DNA of 64,000 nt, taken from positions 2,542,001 through 2,606,000 of the forward strand of contig NZ_JAHKSI010000001.1 of NCBI RefSeq assembly GCF_019720915.1, read 5' to 3'. A program made the translations under genes and the position numbers. Below, piece by piece: positions 16,388-25,186 of this stretch; position 1 is the first letter of the stretch, and the number at the start of each line of letters is the position of its first letter. A model generated the notes under the pieces. That model ran no database searches. It was not told where the DNA came from and saw only the letters and a program-made list of their open reading frames with translations. The DNA comes from Alkalihalobacillus sp. TS-13. Its GTDB lineage: Bacteria; Bacillota; Bacilli; Bacillales; Fictibacillaceae.

Positions 16388-17358
16388 GCCTTCAACACCT
16401 CAGATCCTTCATCAAAAAACCTTACATAGTGACCAGGTTCAACTTCAATCAAGGTTGAAGGTGAATGATACACCATTTCATCAGCCGAAAACGTTTCCGG
16501 AGCAAATTTTCGTCCTCCATAACCAGCTTGCAAACTGACGGCATCCTTTATCGTCTGTAAATGCTCCTTAGGCTCTTCGATTTTCGGGATACTCTCCATC
16601 AATCCCTTCGTATAGGGATGAATGGGATTTTTAAAAAGCGTGAATACATCTGCCGATTCGACGATTTTACCCCCGAACATCACCAATACCCGATCCGCAT
16701 ATTCTGCCACTAGCCCGAAATCATGAGTGATCAGGAGGAGAGAGGTAGCAGTCGTTTTCTTATACTCGTTCATCAAGTCAAGAATTTGTTTTTGTATCGT
16801 GACATCAAGTGCAGTTGTGGGTTCATCCGCAATAATCAGCTGTGGCTTGCATGAAATCGCCATTGCAATGAGAGCACGCTGTTTCATTCCGCCGGAAAGC
16901 TGACCAGGGTATTGATCGAACACTTCTGTCGGGTTGTGGAAGCCTACTTCCGTCAATAAACGCAGCGCCTCCCGTTTAAGTTCTTTACGATTCATCAGCC
17001 GATGATAAACGAGACCATCTGTAATCTGTCTACCGACTTTTATGGAGGGATTCAATGATACAGAAGCATCCTGGAAAATCAACGAGATCTCTCTCCCTCG
17101 TATTTTTTGTAATTCTTTATCTGGCAGTACTAATAAGTCTTTGTCATTATAGAAAATACGTCCATTACGAATACCTCCATTAGCAGGTAAAAGCCCCAGG
17201 ATAGAGAGGGAGGTCACACTTTTTCCGGATCCAGATTCTCCGATTAGCGCAACCGTTTCACCTTTATCGATTGAAAAGCTGACATCATCGATTGCGACGA
17301 ATTCATCCTTTTCAGAGCCAAATCCGACGCTCAAATTTTGGACTTCCAAAAGCTTCAT
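16375..17358 (-). CDS. Peptide-type ABC transporter ATP-binding protein, OppD-like
   Basis: A 327-residue ATPase subunit with Walker A GESGSGKSVTS, signature LSGGMKQR, Walker B LIIADEPTTALD and H-loop LLITHDFGLV. The C-terminal PIHPYTKGLMESIPKI is the OppD-type tail, although the usual Cys-rich C-terminal Fe-S segment is not obvious. GGGGAGGGGAAT precedes the ATG, and the start overlaps the permease gene by 4 bases. It pairs with the OppF-like subunit to form the heterodimeric motor. Confidence 0.9.
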   Translation of the reverse strand: MKLLEVQNLSVGFGSEKDEFVAIDDVSFSIDKGETVALIGESGSGKSVTSLSILGLLPANGGIRNGRIFYNDKDLLVLPDKELQKIRGREISLIFQDASVSLNPSIKVGRQITDGLVYHRLMNRKELKREALRLLTEVGFHNPTEVFDQYPGQLSGGMKQRALIAMAISCKPQLIIADEPTTALDVTIQKQILDLMNEYKKTTATSLLLITHDFGLVAEYADRVLVMFGGKIVESADVFTLFKNPIHPYTKGLMESIPKIEEPKEHLQTIKDAVSLQAGYGGRKFAPETFSADEMVYHSPSTLIEVEPGHYVRFFDEGSEVLKACKH

Positions 17359-18293
17359 ATTCCCCTCCCCCTTTCTCCGTGTTTCATAGCATTCTGCATG
17401 CCATTTATGATCAAGTTCATTGAAAAAATCGTCAATGAAAAGAAAGCTAAAGGTATAAGGACGACATGTGGGCTATGTACGATTTCTTGAAAATTATTGC
17501 CGATAAGACCTGACCATTCTCCAGACAGCGAGACAAATACCTCGTGTGTGCTTAATAAATCCCCATCCAGGATCGTTTTGACCCCTCCAAGGAAAATCAA
17601 TAAAACTCCAAGATGAGCAAGCAGGATCATTACCTGAATAATTTGTTGGGCTATTACTAATAAGAAGCGGCTGGCCATCTCTGGCAGTACGTGCTTGACA
17701 TATACATATCGATGCTTCGCACCAAGCGATAAAGTGCTGACAATGTGTTCCTTCCTTGTGATCATTGCCATATCCTTTGAAAAAACCGATATGAGAGGCG
17801 GAACCCCGATCAAGATCAATATGATGCTCTGGATCAATACGATTTCAAAGAAACTGATCCCTTCCTGCGCTTGTTTTACCGCTAATGGAGCCATTAGCAA
17901 ATACCCTAATATTGAAGCTGGAACAAAAAGGGTGGATTCGATGATATCTTCAAATATAGGACGTAGTTTTTTATTGTATTGATGGTAAAAAATCGCCAGC
18001 ACACCAGCGATGATAACCCGTATTAAAGCAATCGCAATCGTGATCAACAGTGTATACTTGGCACCACTGATTACCAGGCTCAGCAAGTTCCTGCCGAATC
18101 GATCCGTTCCGAACGGAGGGACCTGTGATGGCGAAAAAGGAGCAACATCAACCAGCTTTCCATCTTTATAGAGATATTTGACTTCCTCTGGAGGGTCAGA
18201 AAATAACGGATATACAAGACTCAACACTAGCAATGACAATACGATGAAAGCGCCAATCAAAAACTGTGGTTGTTTCCATATGACCTTGTTCAT
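17355..18293 (-). CDS. ABC transporter permease, OppC-like
   Basis: A 312-residue permease with an N-terminal membrane helix (FLIGAFIVLSLLVLSLVYPLF). It also has the family PPFGTDRFGRNLLSLVISGAK segment, the conserved entry to the transport domain of OppC/DppC. Five further helices follow; the ATPase-contact loop is STLSLGAKHRYVYVKHVLP. It overlaps both neighbours by 4 bases. The loop is less conserved than in classical OppC, which fits a divergent subfamily. Confidence 0.82.
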   Translation of the reverse strand: MNKVIWKQPQFLIGAFIVLSLLVLSLVYPLFSDPPEEVKYLYKDGKLVDVAPFSPSQVPPFGTDRFGRNLLSLVISGAKYTLLITIAIALIRVIIAGVLAIFYHQYNKKLRPIFEDIIESTLFVPASILGYLLMAPLAVKQAQEGISFFEIVLIQSIILILIGVPPLISVFSKDMAMITRKEHIVSTLSLGAKHRYVYVKHVLPEMASRFLLVIAQQIIQVMILLAHLGVLLIFLGGVKTILDGDLLSTHEVFVSLSGEWSGLIGNNFQEIVHSPHVVLIPLAFFSLTIFSMNLIINGMQNAMKHGERGRGI

Positions 18294-19099
18294 ACGTGTC
18301 CCTCCCCTCGATCACCAGTGGCTCTATCAAGCAACGCTTGAGCTGCTTCGAACAATAATAAGAAAGGAATTGTGATCATGATCGTACTTATAATAAATAC
18401 AAAAATATTCGTGCTAAGCATGATTCTCATCAATCCGTGGATGTTGAACACGTATTCCATGATAAAAAGATTCGATAGCATGAAGACGAAAATCGTTTTG
18501 AAATAGAGGAACAGATTGAATAAAACGTTTCTGAACACATGGCGGAACAGTATGTAATAATCACCAAGCCCCATTGATTTTGCCACTTTGACGTAGGCTT
18601 TATTCTTCTCTTCCTCAAGTAAAAGGAACGTGATTTTGAATAACTGGATGGTAGGCAGAACAGATAGGACCAAAATCGGCAGCAAATAAATTTTATCATC
18701 ATAGACCACCGTCACATTACTGATGAGCCAGCCTGTTTTCTGGTAGATATAAACGATCAACAGTTGCAAGGATAGTACAATGAACAAATCTGGAATTGAT
18801 TCGAACAGCGTTAGTAGCCCGTAGACCATCCTCTTTAGAAAATGCGGCAATAAAGTAGTGCAAAATGTAAACAAAATGGCAAAAACCCAACCGAGTATCA
18901 ATGCTCCGAAAAAAATCGTCATCGAATAAGTGTACTTGTCAAAAATACCAGGAAATAGATCATATGTTTTTCCATTGAATGTGTAGGATTGGAGATTGAT
19001 CGTCTGGTCGAATCCATAAAGAAGACTCGGTAAAAAACCGATGAAAATGATTCCGATTATAATAGATTTCAATCGTTTAAAATAAACACCCAATGACAC
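18290..19099 (-). CDS. ABC transporter permease, short divergent OppB-like
   Basis: A 269-residue permease, about 40 residues shorter than typical OppB. It has six hydrophobic segments and an ATPase-contact loop AYVKVAKSMGLGDYYILFRHV. The N-terminal loop (NLQSYTFNGKTYDLFPGIFD) is unlike standard OppB. The start is a GTG at 19099 with GGGGGAT 9 bases upstream. It is the first gene of the four-gene operon. A ~90-bp dispersed repeat lies just upstream, between this operon and dedA. Confidence 0.78.
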   Translation of the reverse strand: MSLGVYFKRLKSIIIGIIFIGFLPSLLYGFDQTINLQSYTFNGKTYDLFPGIFDKYTYSMTIFFGALILGWVFAILFTFCTTLLPHFLKRMVYGLLTLFESIPDLFIVLSLQLLIVYIYQKTGWLISNVTVVYDDKIYLLPILVLSVLPTIQLFKITFLLLEEEKNKAYVKVAKSMGLGDYYILFRHVFRNVLFNLFLYFKTIFVFMLSNLFIMEYVFNIHGLMRIMLSTNIFVFIISTIMITIPFLLLFEAAQALLDRATGDRGEGHV

Positions 19100-19217
19100 C
19101 TTTTTATCCCCCTTCTATTTAATGGGTTTCTCTTTGTAACCTTAGTAAATTTGTGAATATTTTGAAATAATCGTAACAATGAAATCGAATTATGTAAACA
19201 AATTCCATCTAACGAAA

Positions 19218-19306
19218 TAAAGAAAACTTGGCACAGATAAGCTTTAGCGCAAGCTGTGCCTTAGTTGCCCTTATATTGAAGAAAGTATTTATACTTTCTT
19301 TAAATG
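19218..19306 (+). repeat. Dispersed ~90-bp element A, copy 1
   Basis: Begins TAAAGAAAACTTGGC and ends TACTTTCTTTAAATG, so the ends are imperfect inverted repeats. Inner hairpins include AGAAAGTATTTATACTTTCT. Full or partial copies lie at 24677, 31394, 35810 (reverse), 38118 and 62964. Confidence 0.8.
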
Positions 19307-19334
19307 TTAAAAAGACGACCAAAACGGCCGCCGA

Positions 19335-19955
19335 TTAACGAGAATTTAATTTTTTCCTTTTATGTTGCACATACCAGGCAATAAACAAAATCGCCCCAAT
19401 GCCAAGTATGATGTAAATCGTTTTCGAATAGAGCTTCACATATTCGATGATACCTGTCCAATTTTCACCGAGTGCAGCCCCAATGCTTACAAGTAGGATA
19501 TTCCAGATGACCGTTCCAAGTGTGGTGAGAACGATGAAGAAGAGAAATGGCATGTTCGACATGCCCGCAGGGATAGAAATGACACTTCGTAAAAATGGCA
19601 TCATCCTTCCAAAGAAAACCGTCCATTTTCCATAGCGATCGAACCAGTCATCTGCACGTCTTACATCCTTCTTTTTCACTCGGAGAATGTGTCCCCAACG
19701 ATCAATCATTTTTTCTAAGTTTTCAACATCCAAAAGCAATCCGAGACCATAAAGCACTATAGCCCCAAATACCGAACCAGCTGTCGAAGCTAAGATGACA
19801 CCGATGATGTGCAGGTCTGTGGCAGTCGTGACGAACCCACTGAACGGCAGCACCACCTCGGAAGGAATCGGGGGAAAAAGATTTTCCAAAGCCATTATAA
19901 GGAAGATGCCAAAATACCCATAGTTCTCAATGAACTCTGTATACCAACTCTCCAT
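19335..19955 (-). CDS. DedA family membrane protein
   Basis: A 206-residue integral membrane protein. It contains the DedA signature ENLFPPIPSEVVLPFSGF near the N-terminus, the glycine-rich GSVFGAIVLYGLGLLL segment, and FFGRMMPFLRSVISIPAGMSNMPF. These proteins belong to the group that includes undecaprenyl-phosphate and phospholipid flippases and respond to proton motive force. The start at 19955 was chosen because AAAGGAG lies 8 bases upstream; the longer reading to 20018 has none. Length matches B. subtilis YngC-type proteins. A C-terminal KRKK tail is cytosolic. Confidence 0.9.
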   Translation of the reverse strand: MESWYTEFIENYGYFGIFLIMALENLFPPIPSEVVLPFSGFVTTATDLHIIGVILASTAGSVFGAIVLYGLGLLLDVENLEKMIDRWGHILRVKKKDVRRADDWFDRYGKWTVFFGRMMPFLRSVISIPAGMSNMPFLFFIVLTTLGTVIWNILLVSIGAALGENWTGIIEYVKLYSKTIYIILGIGAILFIAWYVQHKRKKLNSR

Positions 19956-20035
19956 CACATGCTCCTTTAAACGAACTTCTACTCCATTTATCTTCTTATA
20001 ATACTTCCCAAACCACAAAGTTTCAAAACAGTGAG

Positions 20036-20163
20036 TGTGACGGTACCACGTTTGGTACCTGGCACCGATTCAGAAGCTTTCTCCCCCAACGAATTCAAAA
20101 CGGTGCCAGGCACCCAAATAGAACCGTTGCTGCATAAGGGTTCCCAAAGTGTACCTGGCACCA
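20036..20163. repeat. Cluster of GGTGCC-type palindromes
   Basis: Several copies of GGTACCTGGCACC / GGTGCCAGGCACC in both orientations, spaced by short AT-rich runs, between dedA and the amylopullulanase gene. Same family as 13256-13376. Confidence 0.7.
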
Positions 20164-20167
20164 TTAA

Positions 20168-23100
20168 TTATTCTTTCACCAGTGTGAAGGTGATGTCTTT
20201 GGTGTTTTTGTCAATTGCTCCTGTATCGTTGTTGAAGATTTCAGATTTGTTTTCTGCTGTCGGTTCGATGTGGATGTCAAATACATTCTCCCCTTCAGAA
20301 AGATCGACATCGTGGCTCCAACTCATATCTTCATTAACTGTTACCGCTTCACCATTGATGGTAAGTACACCTTCTTTGATTGCGTTCCCGCTTAAAGTGA
20401 CACGATTATCTGTTACTGTTTGTCCACCTGCATGTGAAGTAATGACGATAGGTTGATCGATCCACCGGAGAATCGTGTCTCTCACAACCATTTTATTATT
20501 GCCCTGATTTTCAACTATGACTTTCAGGTCCGTTCCTGGTGCACCATAGCCATAATAACTGATATCATCGTCAGTCGGGTCATCTGGGGTGTGGTCAGCG
20601 AGTCCTTCTTGGTCCCATGAATTTCCCTTCACGTATTTATACGTCAATACTTCACCGACCTGCATGTCAACTGTATATTCCCAATCCGGTGTCACCGCAC
20701 CATTACGGCTCATTTCCCACGCGCTTGTATTCCAGCCGTTCAAGCTGTTTGGCATCGTTATTTTCGTATCAAGCGGTGTATAACCCGGTGCGTTCACCTT
20801 GAACGTCACTTCTACCATGACGATATCTGGAGTTACTGCTACAGCGTTGGATTCCTTAAAATTTCCGTACTGATCATAGACGCGAACGACATAGGAATAC
20901 TCCTTGCCATTTTCGACACTCAGGTCTTGATAACTGACCGCTTCTGGATCCCAAATTTTATCAATCACAACACCATCTCGGACAATCGCGATCATGTAAG
21001 GATCATCAGGATGTTCCAAACTCCAGTTCAAATTGACCTGACCAGATTCCTGTGTCGGTTGCTCTAAATTGACCGACTCAACTGGCGGCGTTTCGTCTTC
21101 AGATTTCGTGATCGCTACCGATTGTTCCTCAGAATAAATCCAATTTCGTCCAATGTCCGTCGTAAAGGCATAACGGTATTGATAGTCACCGACTTCTAAA
21201 GGTAAAAACTCTGCTGAAAAGCTATTCGACCCATCTTCTTGACCAGTATAACGAGCCTCGATCATTTCCCATTCTTCAGAACCAGGGGAGCGAACTTGCA
21301 ATTGAGCTTGCAGTCCTTCAACGAGATCATCAGCTGAAAAATCACCAACTGCTATGCTCGCTTCAACCGTTTTCGGTTCAGCCAAATCAAGAACGGAAGT
21401 TTCAAGCTCCGTTACACCATTGATTGTATAAGAACCTTCAATCAACGGAATATGCGGAATCACCTCTTTGGTCGCAGTTTTAACCGATTCATTCCCATGT
21501 TGATCCACAGCCGTTACGGCAAAAAAATACTTCCTCCCGTTATCAAGTCCTTCGATTTTAACCGAAGTATCTGTTGCGGTTTCAACCTTCTTATAAAGAG
21601 CCCCTTCAATATTCGTCATATATACATTGTATTGTTCTGCTTTTCCAGACCAGGAAAGGATGACCTCTCCTACACCCTCTTCAGCTTTCAAACCATCTAC
21701 TGACACAGGTGGTTTAACTTTCGCATTTTTAGATACAAGCATTTGACCGCTCATGGCTGGAATCGTCAATGTCACTTTTCCATCTTCCACTTTTACTACA
21801 TTCTTTTCCGAAAGCTGATCTTTAAAATCAACCCCATTAAGAGCGAAGTTTTTCACATCCACTTCGACTGTCTTCTCTTCATTTCCGCGGTTGATCGCCA
21901 CAAGCCCAGCCTTTTTATCAAGACTCCGGCCATAGACAAATACATCTCCTTCGGTGTGAAGGTTCTGCAGATCACCCTGCGCAAAAAGACCCTGATGCTG
22001 CTCGCGGATTTCACCGAGTTTCTGATAATGCTTAATCAGCTCCTCATTCTCTCCGCCCCATGGGTATGTCCGCCTGTCATCCGGATCCTTGGAGCCAGTC
22101 AGTCCTGTTTCATCACCGTAATAGACCGTCGGCGCACCAGGGTATCCGAACTGGAAGATTGCCGCTAGCTTTAATCTTTTAACACCCAGTTCATGGTCAT
22201 AATTTGCGTCAAGTTCCGCCCGTTCCGCATTTTCAGATCCATTTCCGAGCAAAAAGACTGCTCGAGCTGTGTCGTGTGATCCCATCAAGTTCATCAAGTT
22301 GTAAAATGCCTCTTCAGGATAGTCTTCCTGGATGGCGTTCAGCTTTCCGGCTGCTCCACTAGCGTTCCCGTTCCGTAAATAATCAAGCATCGCACCACGG
22401 AATCTGTAGTTCATCACTGAATCGTAGAGATCACCGAGGAAGTACTTGGACGCATCATCCCAGATTTCACCGAGAATCAACGGATCATCCTTTGTTTTTG
22501 TTTTCGTTTCTTTCATCTCCGTACGGAACTCTCTCCAAAACTCTGGATCTACTTCATTGGCAACATCCAAACGCCAACCGGACCCGCCTCGCTTCAACCA
22601 GGATTTTGAAACGGAGTCCTTATCGTACATGATATAATCCGCAAACTGTTCATTATTCAGTTCAGAATCATAAGGTACAGTATCTCCAGGGACTGATGCA
22701 ATTTCTGGCAGACTATCAAATCCCCACCAGGCCTGGTAGTCATAGCGTTCATTCGGGGTCCCTTCTTCCACTTTATTATTCTCGATATTGAACCAATTAT
22801 GGAACCCGTACTTACTGAAAACCTGTCCTTCAGCAAGAAATTCTTCCTCAGCTTTGGCCTTTGCATCTTCCTTCGACAAACCATCGTTATTCATATAATC
22901 ATAGATTCGTGCCCAATACTCATAAGCGCCGACCGTCTCATATTTTCCATAACGATCAAAATAAATCGAGTCATCTCCTACATGGTTGAACACGCCATCT
23001 AGAATAAGGTGCATATCTCGTTTCTTCAATTCATGCGTAAACTTCTTGAACTCCTTTGGTGAGCCGAACATCGGATCGACCGCTTTAAAATCCGTCGCAT

Positions 23101-24511
23101 CATATTTATGATTTGAAGCCGCATAGGCCACCGGATTGAGATAGATTGTATTTACACCAAGAGATTGGATGTAATCTAGCTTCTCATGAATCCCTTTGAT
23201 GTCTCCTCCAAAGAAATCGTTGCTCCAGATTCCATCTCCCTCATAATCTGAATTACTTTCAAGCCTCGGATTATCCGGAAGCTCTTCCCAATCCTGATGC
23301 TCGATCGGCTCATCGCCACGTGCATGTTCCTTTGCATCGTCGTTTTTTGGATTACCGTTATAAAAACGGTCAGGGAAAATTTGATAGACGACCGCTTCCT
23401 TCATCCAGTCAGGTGTTTTATACCCTGGGTCATAGACAGTCAGCTGGAAGAAATCGAGTACGTTATCACCAGCACGACCCGTGTGACCCTGACGTGTATC
23501 TTCTCCGTATTCTTTTGCGGTTTTTCCATCTAATGCAATGAATTTATACCCGTAAACGCCTTTTTCCTCAGGAATGAACGTCGCTTCCCAGTATTCTCGC
23601 TCCCCTTTTCCCTCAACTTCTGTCCAGCCAACCTTCTCCATCTTGATCATCTTCGAATTTCCAGATGTCTGATTTTTTAAAAGAAGATTGGCCCCTGTCA
23701 GGTCACCTTTTTCAGCTTCAAAACGCAGTTTCACTTCTTTTCCGGTTTCAATCGCACCGAATGGTTTCCGGTAAAGCTCATCCCACGTATCGTGATAGAG
23801 CTTGTCTGCCTTAACGCCTCCATCCGGACCGGAAGCTTGGTTGCTCGTCGTCACTTCCTTCGTCTCGTGGTTATAATAGAACGTCACCTCTTGATCATGT
23901 ATTACGTGCAACTTGAAGTTTTCGCCGGGGTATTCTTCTCCCCACTCATTTCCGATCACGACCTTGAACTCATAGTTTCCTTCTGAAACGTTGGCTGTGA
24001 ATTCGTATATGTTATCGTAGTTTTCATCCTCTAATATCGCTGTTGAAGTTCCCGGTGACCATTCATCACCAGCACTGATTGCTGACTGAAGTGATCCTGC
24101 CAGACGTGGTAATCGATCCTCGGTCATGGTGGTCGTCACATGCGTCTCGTCATTGTAAACAAAGAGGACTTCTTTTTCTTCTTCTAGTGTAAAGGACATA
24201 TTTTGACCGCCCGCTACGCCATCCGCACCGTAATTTTCATCCCAGCTTCCGTTGATGGCAATCTTATATTCATAGGTGCCTGGGGATAACGTCTTTTTCA
24301 AATAATACTTCCCGTTTTCTGCATCCGTCATCTTCAACTCGTCAGATGCTGGGTTCCAATATGTACCATCCCCTTCTTCCCCAAAGTTTCCTGCTAACCG
24401 CACTTTCCGTTCTTCGGCATCAGCGTTAGAAGGCTGTACCCCTGAAAATATCTGCATGGTCAAAAGAAACACCATGAACAACAAAAATGTCTTTGAACGT
24501 CGTATTTTCAC
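20168..24511 (-). CDS. Secreted multidomain amylopullulanase / alpha-amylase (GH13)
   Basis: A 1447-residue exported enzyme for starch, pullulan or related glucans. After a signal peptide (about 1-30) come two X25-type modules (about 37-125 and 135-225), a CBM34-like N domain (about 240-370), and the GH13 barrel. The barrel has nucleophile D649 in GWRLDVANE, acid/base E682 in ILGEIWDD and D747 in GSHDTAR; region I is LDGVFNH. Then follow a beta-sandwich, two fibronectin-III-like domains (from about 945 and 1140), a starch-binding CBM20-like domain (KVNAPGYTPLDTKITMP) and a C-terminal Glucodextran_B-like domain. The GTG at 24511 follows AAAGGGG. Two LacI-type operators lie upstream. Confidence 0.92.
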   Translation of the reverse strand: MKIRRSKTFLLFMVFLLTMQIFSGVQPSNADAEERKVRLAGNFGEEGDGTYWNPASDELKMTDAENGKYYLKKTLSPGTYEYKIAINGSWDENYGADGVAGGQNMSFTLEEEKEVLFVYNDETHVTTTMTEDRLPRLAGSLQSAISAGDEWSPGTSTAILEDENYDNIYEFTANVSEGNYEFKVVIGNEWGEEYPGENFKLHVIHDQEVTFYYNHETKEVTTSNQASGPDGGVKADKLYHDTWDELYRKPFGAIETGKEVKLRFEAEKGDLTGANLLLKNQTSGNSKMIKMEKVGWTEVEGKGEREYWEATFIPEEKGVYGYKFIALDGKTAKEYGEDTRQGHTGRAGDNVLDFFQLTVYDPGYKTPDWMKEAVVYQIFPDRFYNGNPKNDDAKEHARGDEPIEHQDWEELPDNPRLESNSDYEGDGIWSNDFFGGDIKGIHEKLDYIQSLGVNTIYLNPVAYAASNHKYDATDFKAVDPMFGSPKEFKKFTHELKKRDMHLILDGVFNHVGDDSIYFDRYGKYETVGAYEYWARIYDYMNNDGLSKEDAKAKAEEEFLAEGQVFSKYGFHNWFNIENNKVEEGTPNERYDYQAWWGFDSLPEIASVPGDTVPYDSELNNEQFADYIMYDKDSVSKSWLKRGGSGWRLDVANEVDPEFWREFRTEMKETKTKTKDDPLILGEIWDDASKYFLGDLYDSVMNYRFRGAMLDYLRNGNASGAAGKLNAIQEDYPEEAFYNLMNLMGSHDTARAVFLLGNGSENAERAELDANYDHELGVKRLKLAAIFQFGYPGAPTVYYGDETGLTGSKDPDDRRTYPWGGENEELIKHYQKLGEIREQHQGLFAQGDLQNLHTEGDVFVYGRSLDKKAGLVAINRGNEEKTVEVDVKNFALNGVDFKDQLSEKNVVKVEDGKVTLTIPAMSGQMLVSKNAKVKPPVSVDGLKAEEGVGEVILSWSGKAEQYNVYMTNIEGALYKKVETATDTSVKIEGLDNGRKYFFAVTAVDQHGNESVKTATKEVIPHIPLIEGSYTINGVTELETSVLDLAEPKTVEASIAVGDFSADDLVEGLQAQLQVRSPGSEEWEMIEARYTGQEDGSNSFSAEFLPLEVGDYQYRYAFTTDIGRNWIYSEEQSVAITKSEDETPPVESVNLEQPTQESGQVNLNWSLEHPDDPYMIAIVRDGVVIDKIWDPEAVSYQDLSVENGKEYSYVVRVYDQYGNFKESNAVAVTPDIVMVEVTFKVNAPGYTPLDTKITMPNSLNGWNTSAWEMSRNGAVTPDWEYTVDMQVGEVLTYKYVKGNSWDQEGLADHTPDDPTDDDISYYGYGAPGTDLKVIVENQGNNKMVVRDTILRWIDQPIVITSHAGGQTVTDNRVTLSGNAIKEGVLTINGEAVTVNEDMSWSHDVDLSEGENVFDIHIEPTAENKSEIFNNDTGAIDKNTKDITFTLVKE

Positions 24512-24551
24512 AATCATACCCCTTTCATTTTTAGTCTGAAAATATTTTCTG

Positions 24552-24565
24552 TGCAAACGTTTTCA
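24552..24565 (-). promoter_or_regulatory. LacI/CcpA-type operator upstream of the amylopullulanase gene
   Basis: TGCAAACGTTTTCA matches the cre consensus with one deviation and is also close to maltose-type LacI operators. It lies about 40 bases upstream of the GTG start, within the leader. Confidence 0.6.
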
Positions 24566-24611
24566 CAGTTGTTAAAAAAAGAACGGCTGCCATAAGTTCT
24601 TCTTCAACTTG

Positions 24612-24635
24612 TGCAACCGTTTTCATTATATTATA
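24612..24635 (-). promoter_or_regulatory. Second LacI/CcpA-type operator with -10 element
   Basis: TGCAACCGTTTTCA at 24612-24625 is a near copy of the site at 24552, exactly 60 bases away. On the minus strand a TATAATATAAT tract (24625-24635) directly precedes it, so a repressor here would sit at the transcription start. Confidence 0.55.
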
Positions 24636-24676
24636 CAGAATGTTGAAAATACTTTATATGGGACGAATGACATAAA

Positions 24677-24722
24677 TAAAGAAAACTTGGTAATCTCAAG
24701 CCTTAAACGCGAGCCGTGGCGC
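24677..24722 (+). repeat. Dispersed element A, copy 2 (partial)
   Basis: TAAAGAAAACTTGG followed by a diverged GCCTTAAACGCGAGCC hairpin region; the 3' half with TACTTTCTTTAA is missing. Confidence 0.6.
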
Positions 24723-24731
24723 TACATTTAA

Positions 24732-24968
24732 AGCCTGTTTTCTATAAATTTGTTGCTATTGAATTCGGTTTGTATTGATAAAGATGTGTTTGGAAACCTG
24801 TGAGCGGTTGAAATATACAAGACTCCTACGGAAACAGCGAGCCAAGCGAGACCCCGCAGTCTTTAAAAGGATCTTCGACTAAAAACCACCACGTCCTGTG
24901 GTGAACGTCGAATCCAGCACATCTTGTGCAAGTGAGGAGGCTTTTGGTTCGCCCGTTGATAGCCAAAG
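24732..24968 (+). repeat. MITE-like element B, copy without right end
   Basis: Starts with GCCTGTTTTCTATAAATTTG, close to the left inverted end of the copy at 31951. It then carries the shared body GACTCCTACGGAAACAGCGAG, GGATCTTCGACTAA, CCACGTCCTGTGGTGAACGT and GAGGAGGCTTT. No matching right end is seen. Nothing else is visible between the amylopullulanase promoter and 25005. Confidence 0.65.
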
Positions 24969-25005
24969 AAAAGGATGCCGGCTAGGCACCCTTTACGTAG
25001 GTTAT

Positions 25006-25173
25006 TCAACAACAAGTATCTGCTTCTTCCTCTGATCCGCAACATGTTTCTTCTTTCGAACTTCCGCAGCAAGAGTCGTTTTCCTCAACTGATACTTCCT
25101 TGATTTCTACTCCACAGCAGTCGTTTTCTTTACCTTTTCCACTACCAGATACCTTTTTGATAAATTGAATCAT
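25006..25173 (-). CDS. Small peptide with four CC pairs, probable metal(loid) binder
   Basis: A 55-residue peptide. A short N-terminal segment, MIQFIKKVSGSGKGKEN, is followed by an acidic tail with four Cys-Cys pairs spaced 13-20 and then about 8 residues apart (DCCGV, SCCGSS, TCCGSE, TCC-end). Vicinal cysteines at this density are typical of As(III)- or heavy-metal-binding sequences. AAGGAGATG precedes the ATG at 25173. It lies 14 bases downstream of the M28 peptidase reading, in the same direction, inside the arsenic region whose ArsR-type operators include one upstream of the peptidase. The function is inferred from composition and context only. Confidence 0.6.
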   Translation of the reverse strand: MIQFIKKVSGSGKGKENDCCGVEIKEVSVEENDSCCGSSKEETCCGSEEEADTCC

Positions 25174-25186
25174 GTTAATCATCTCC

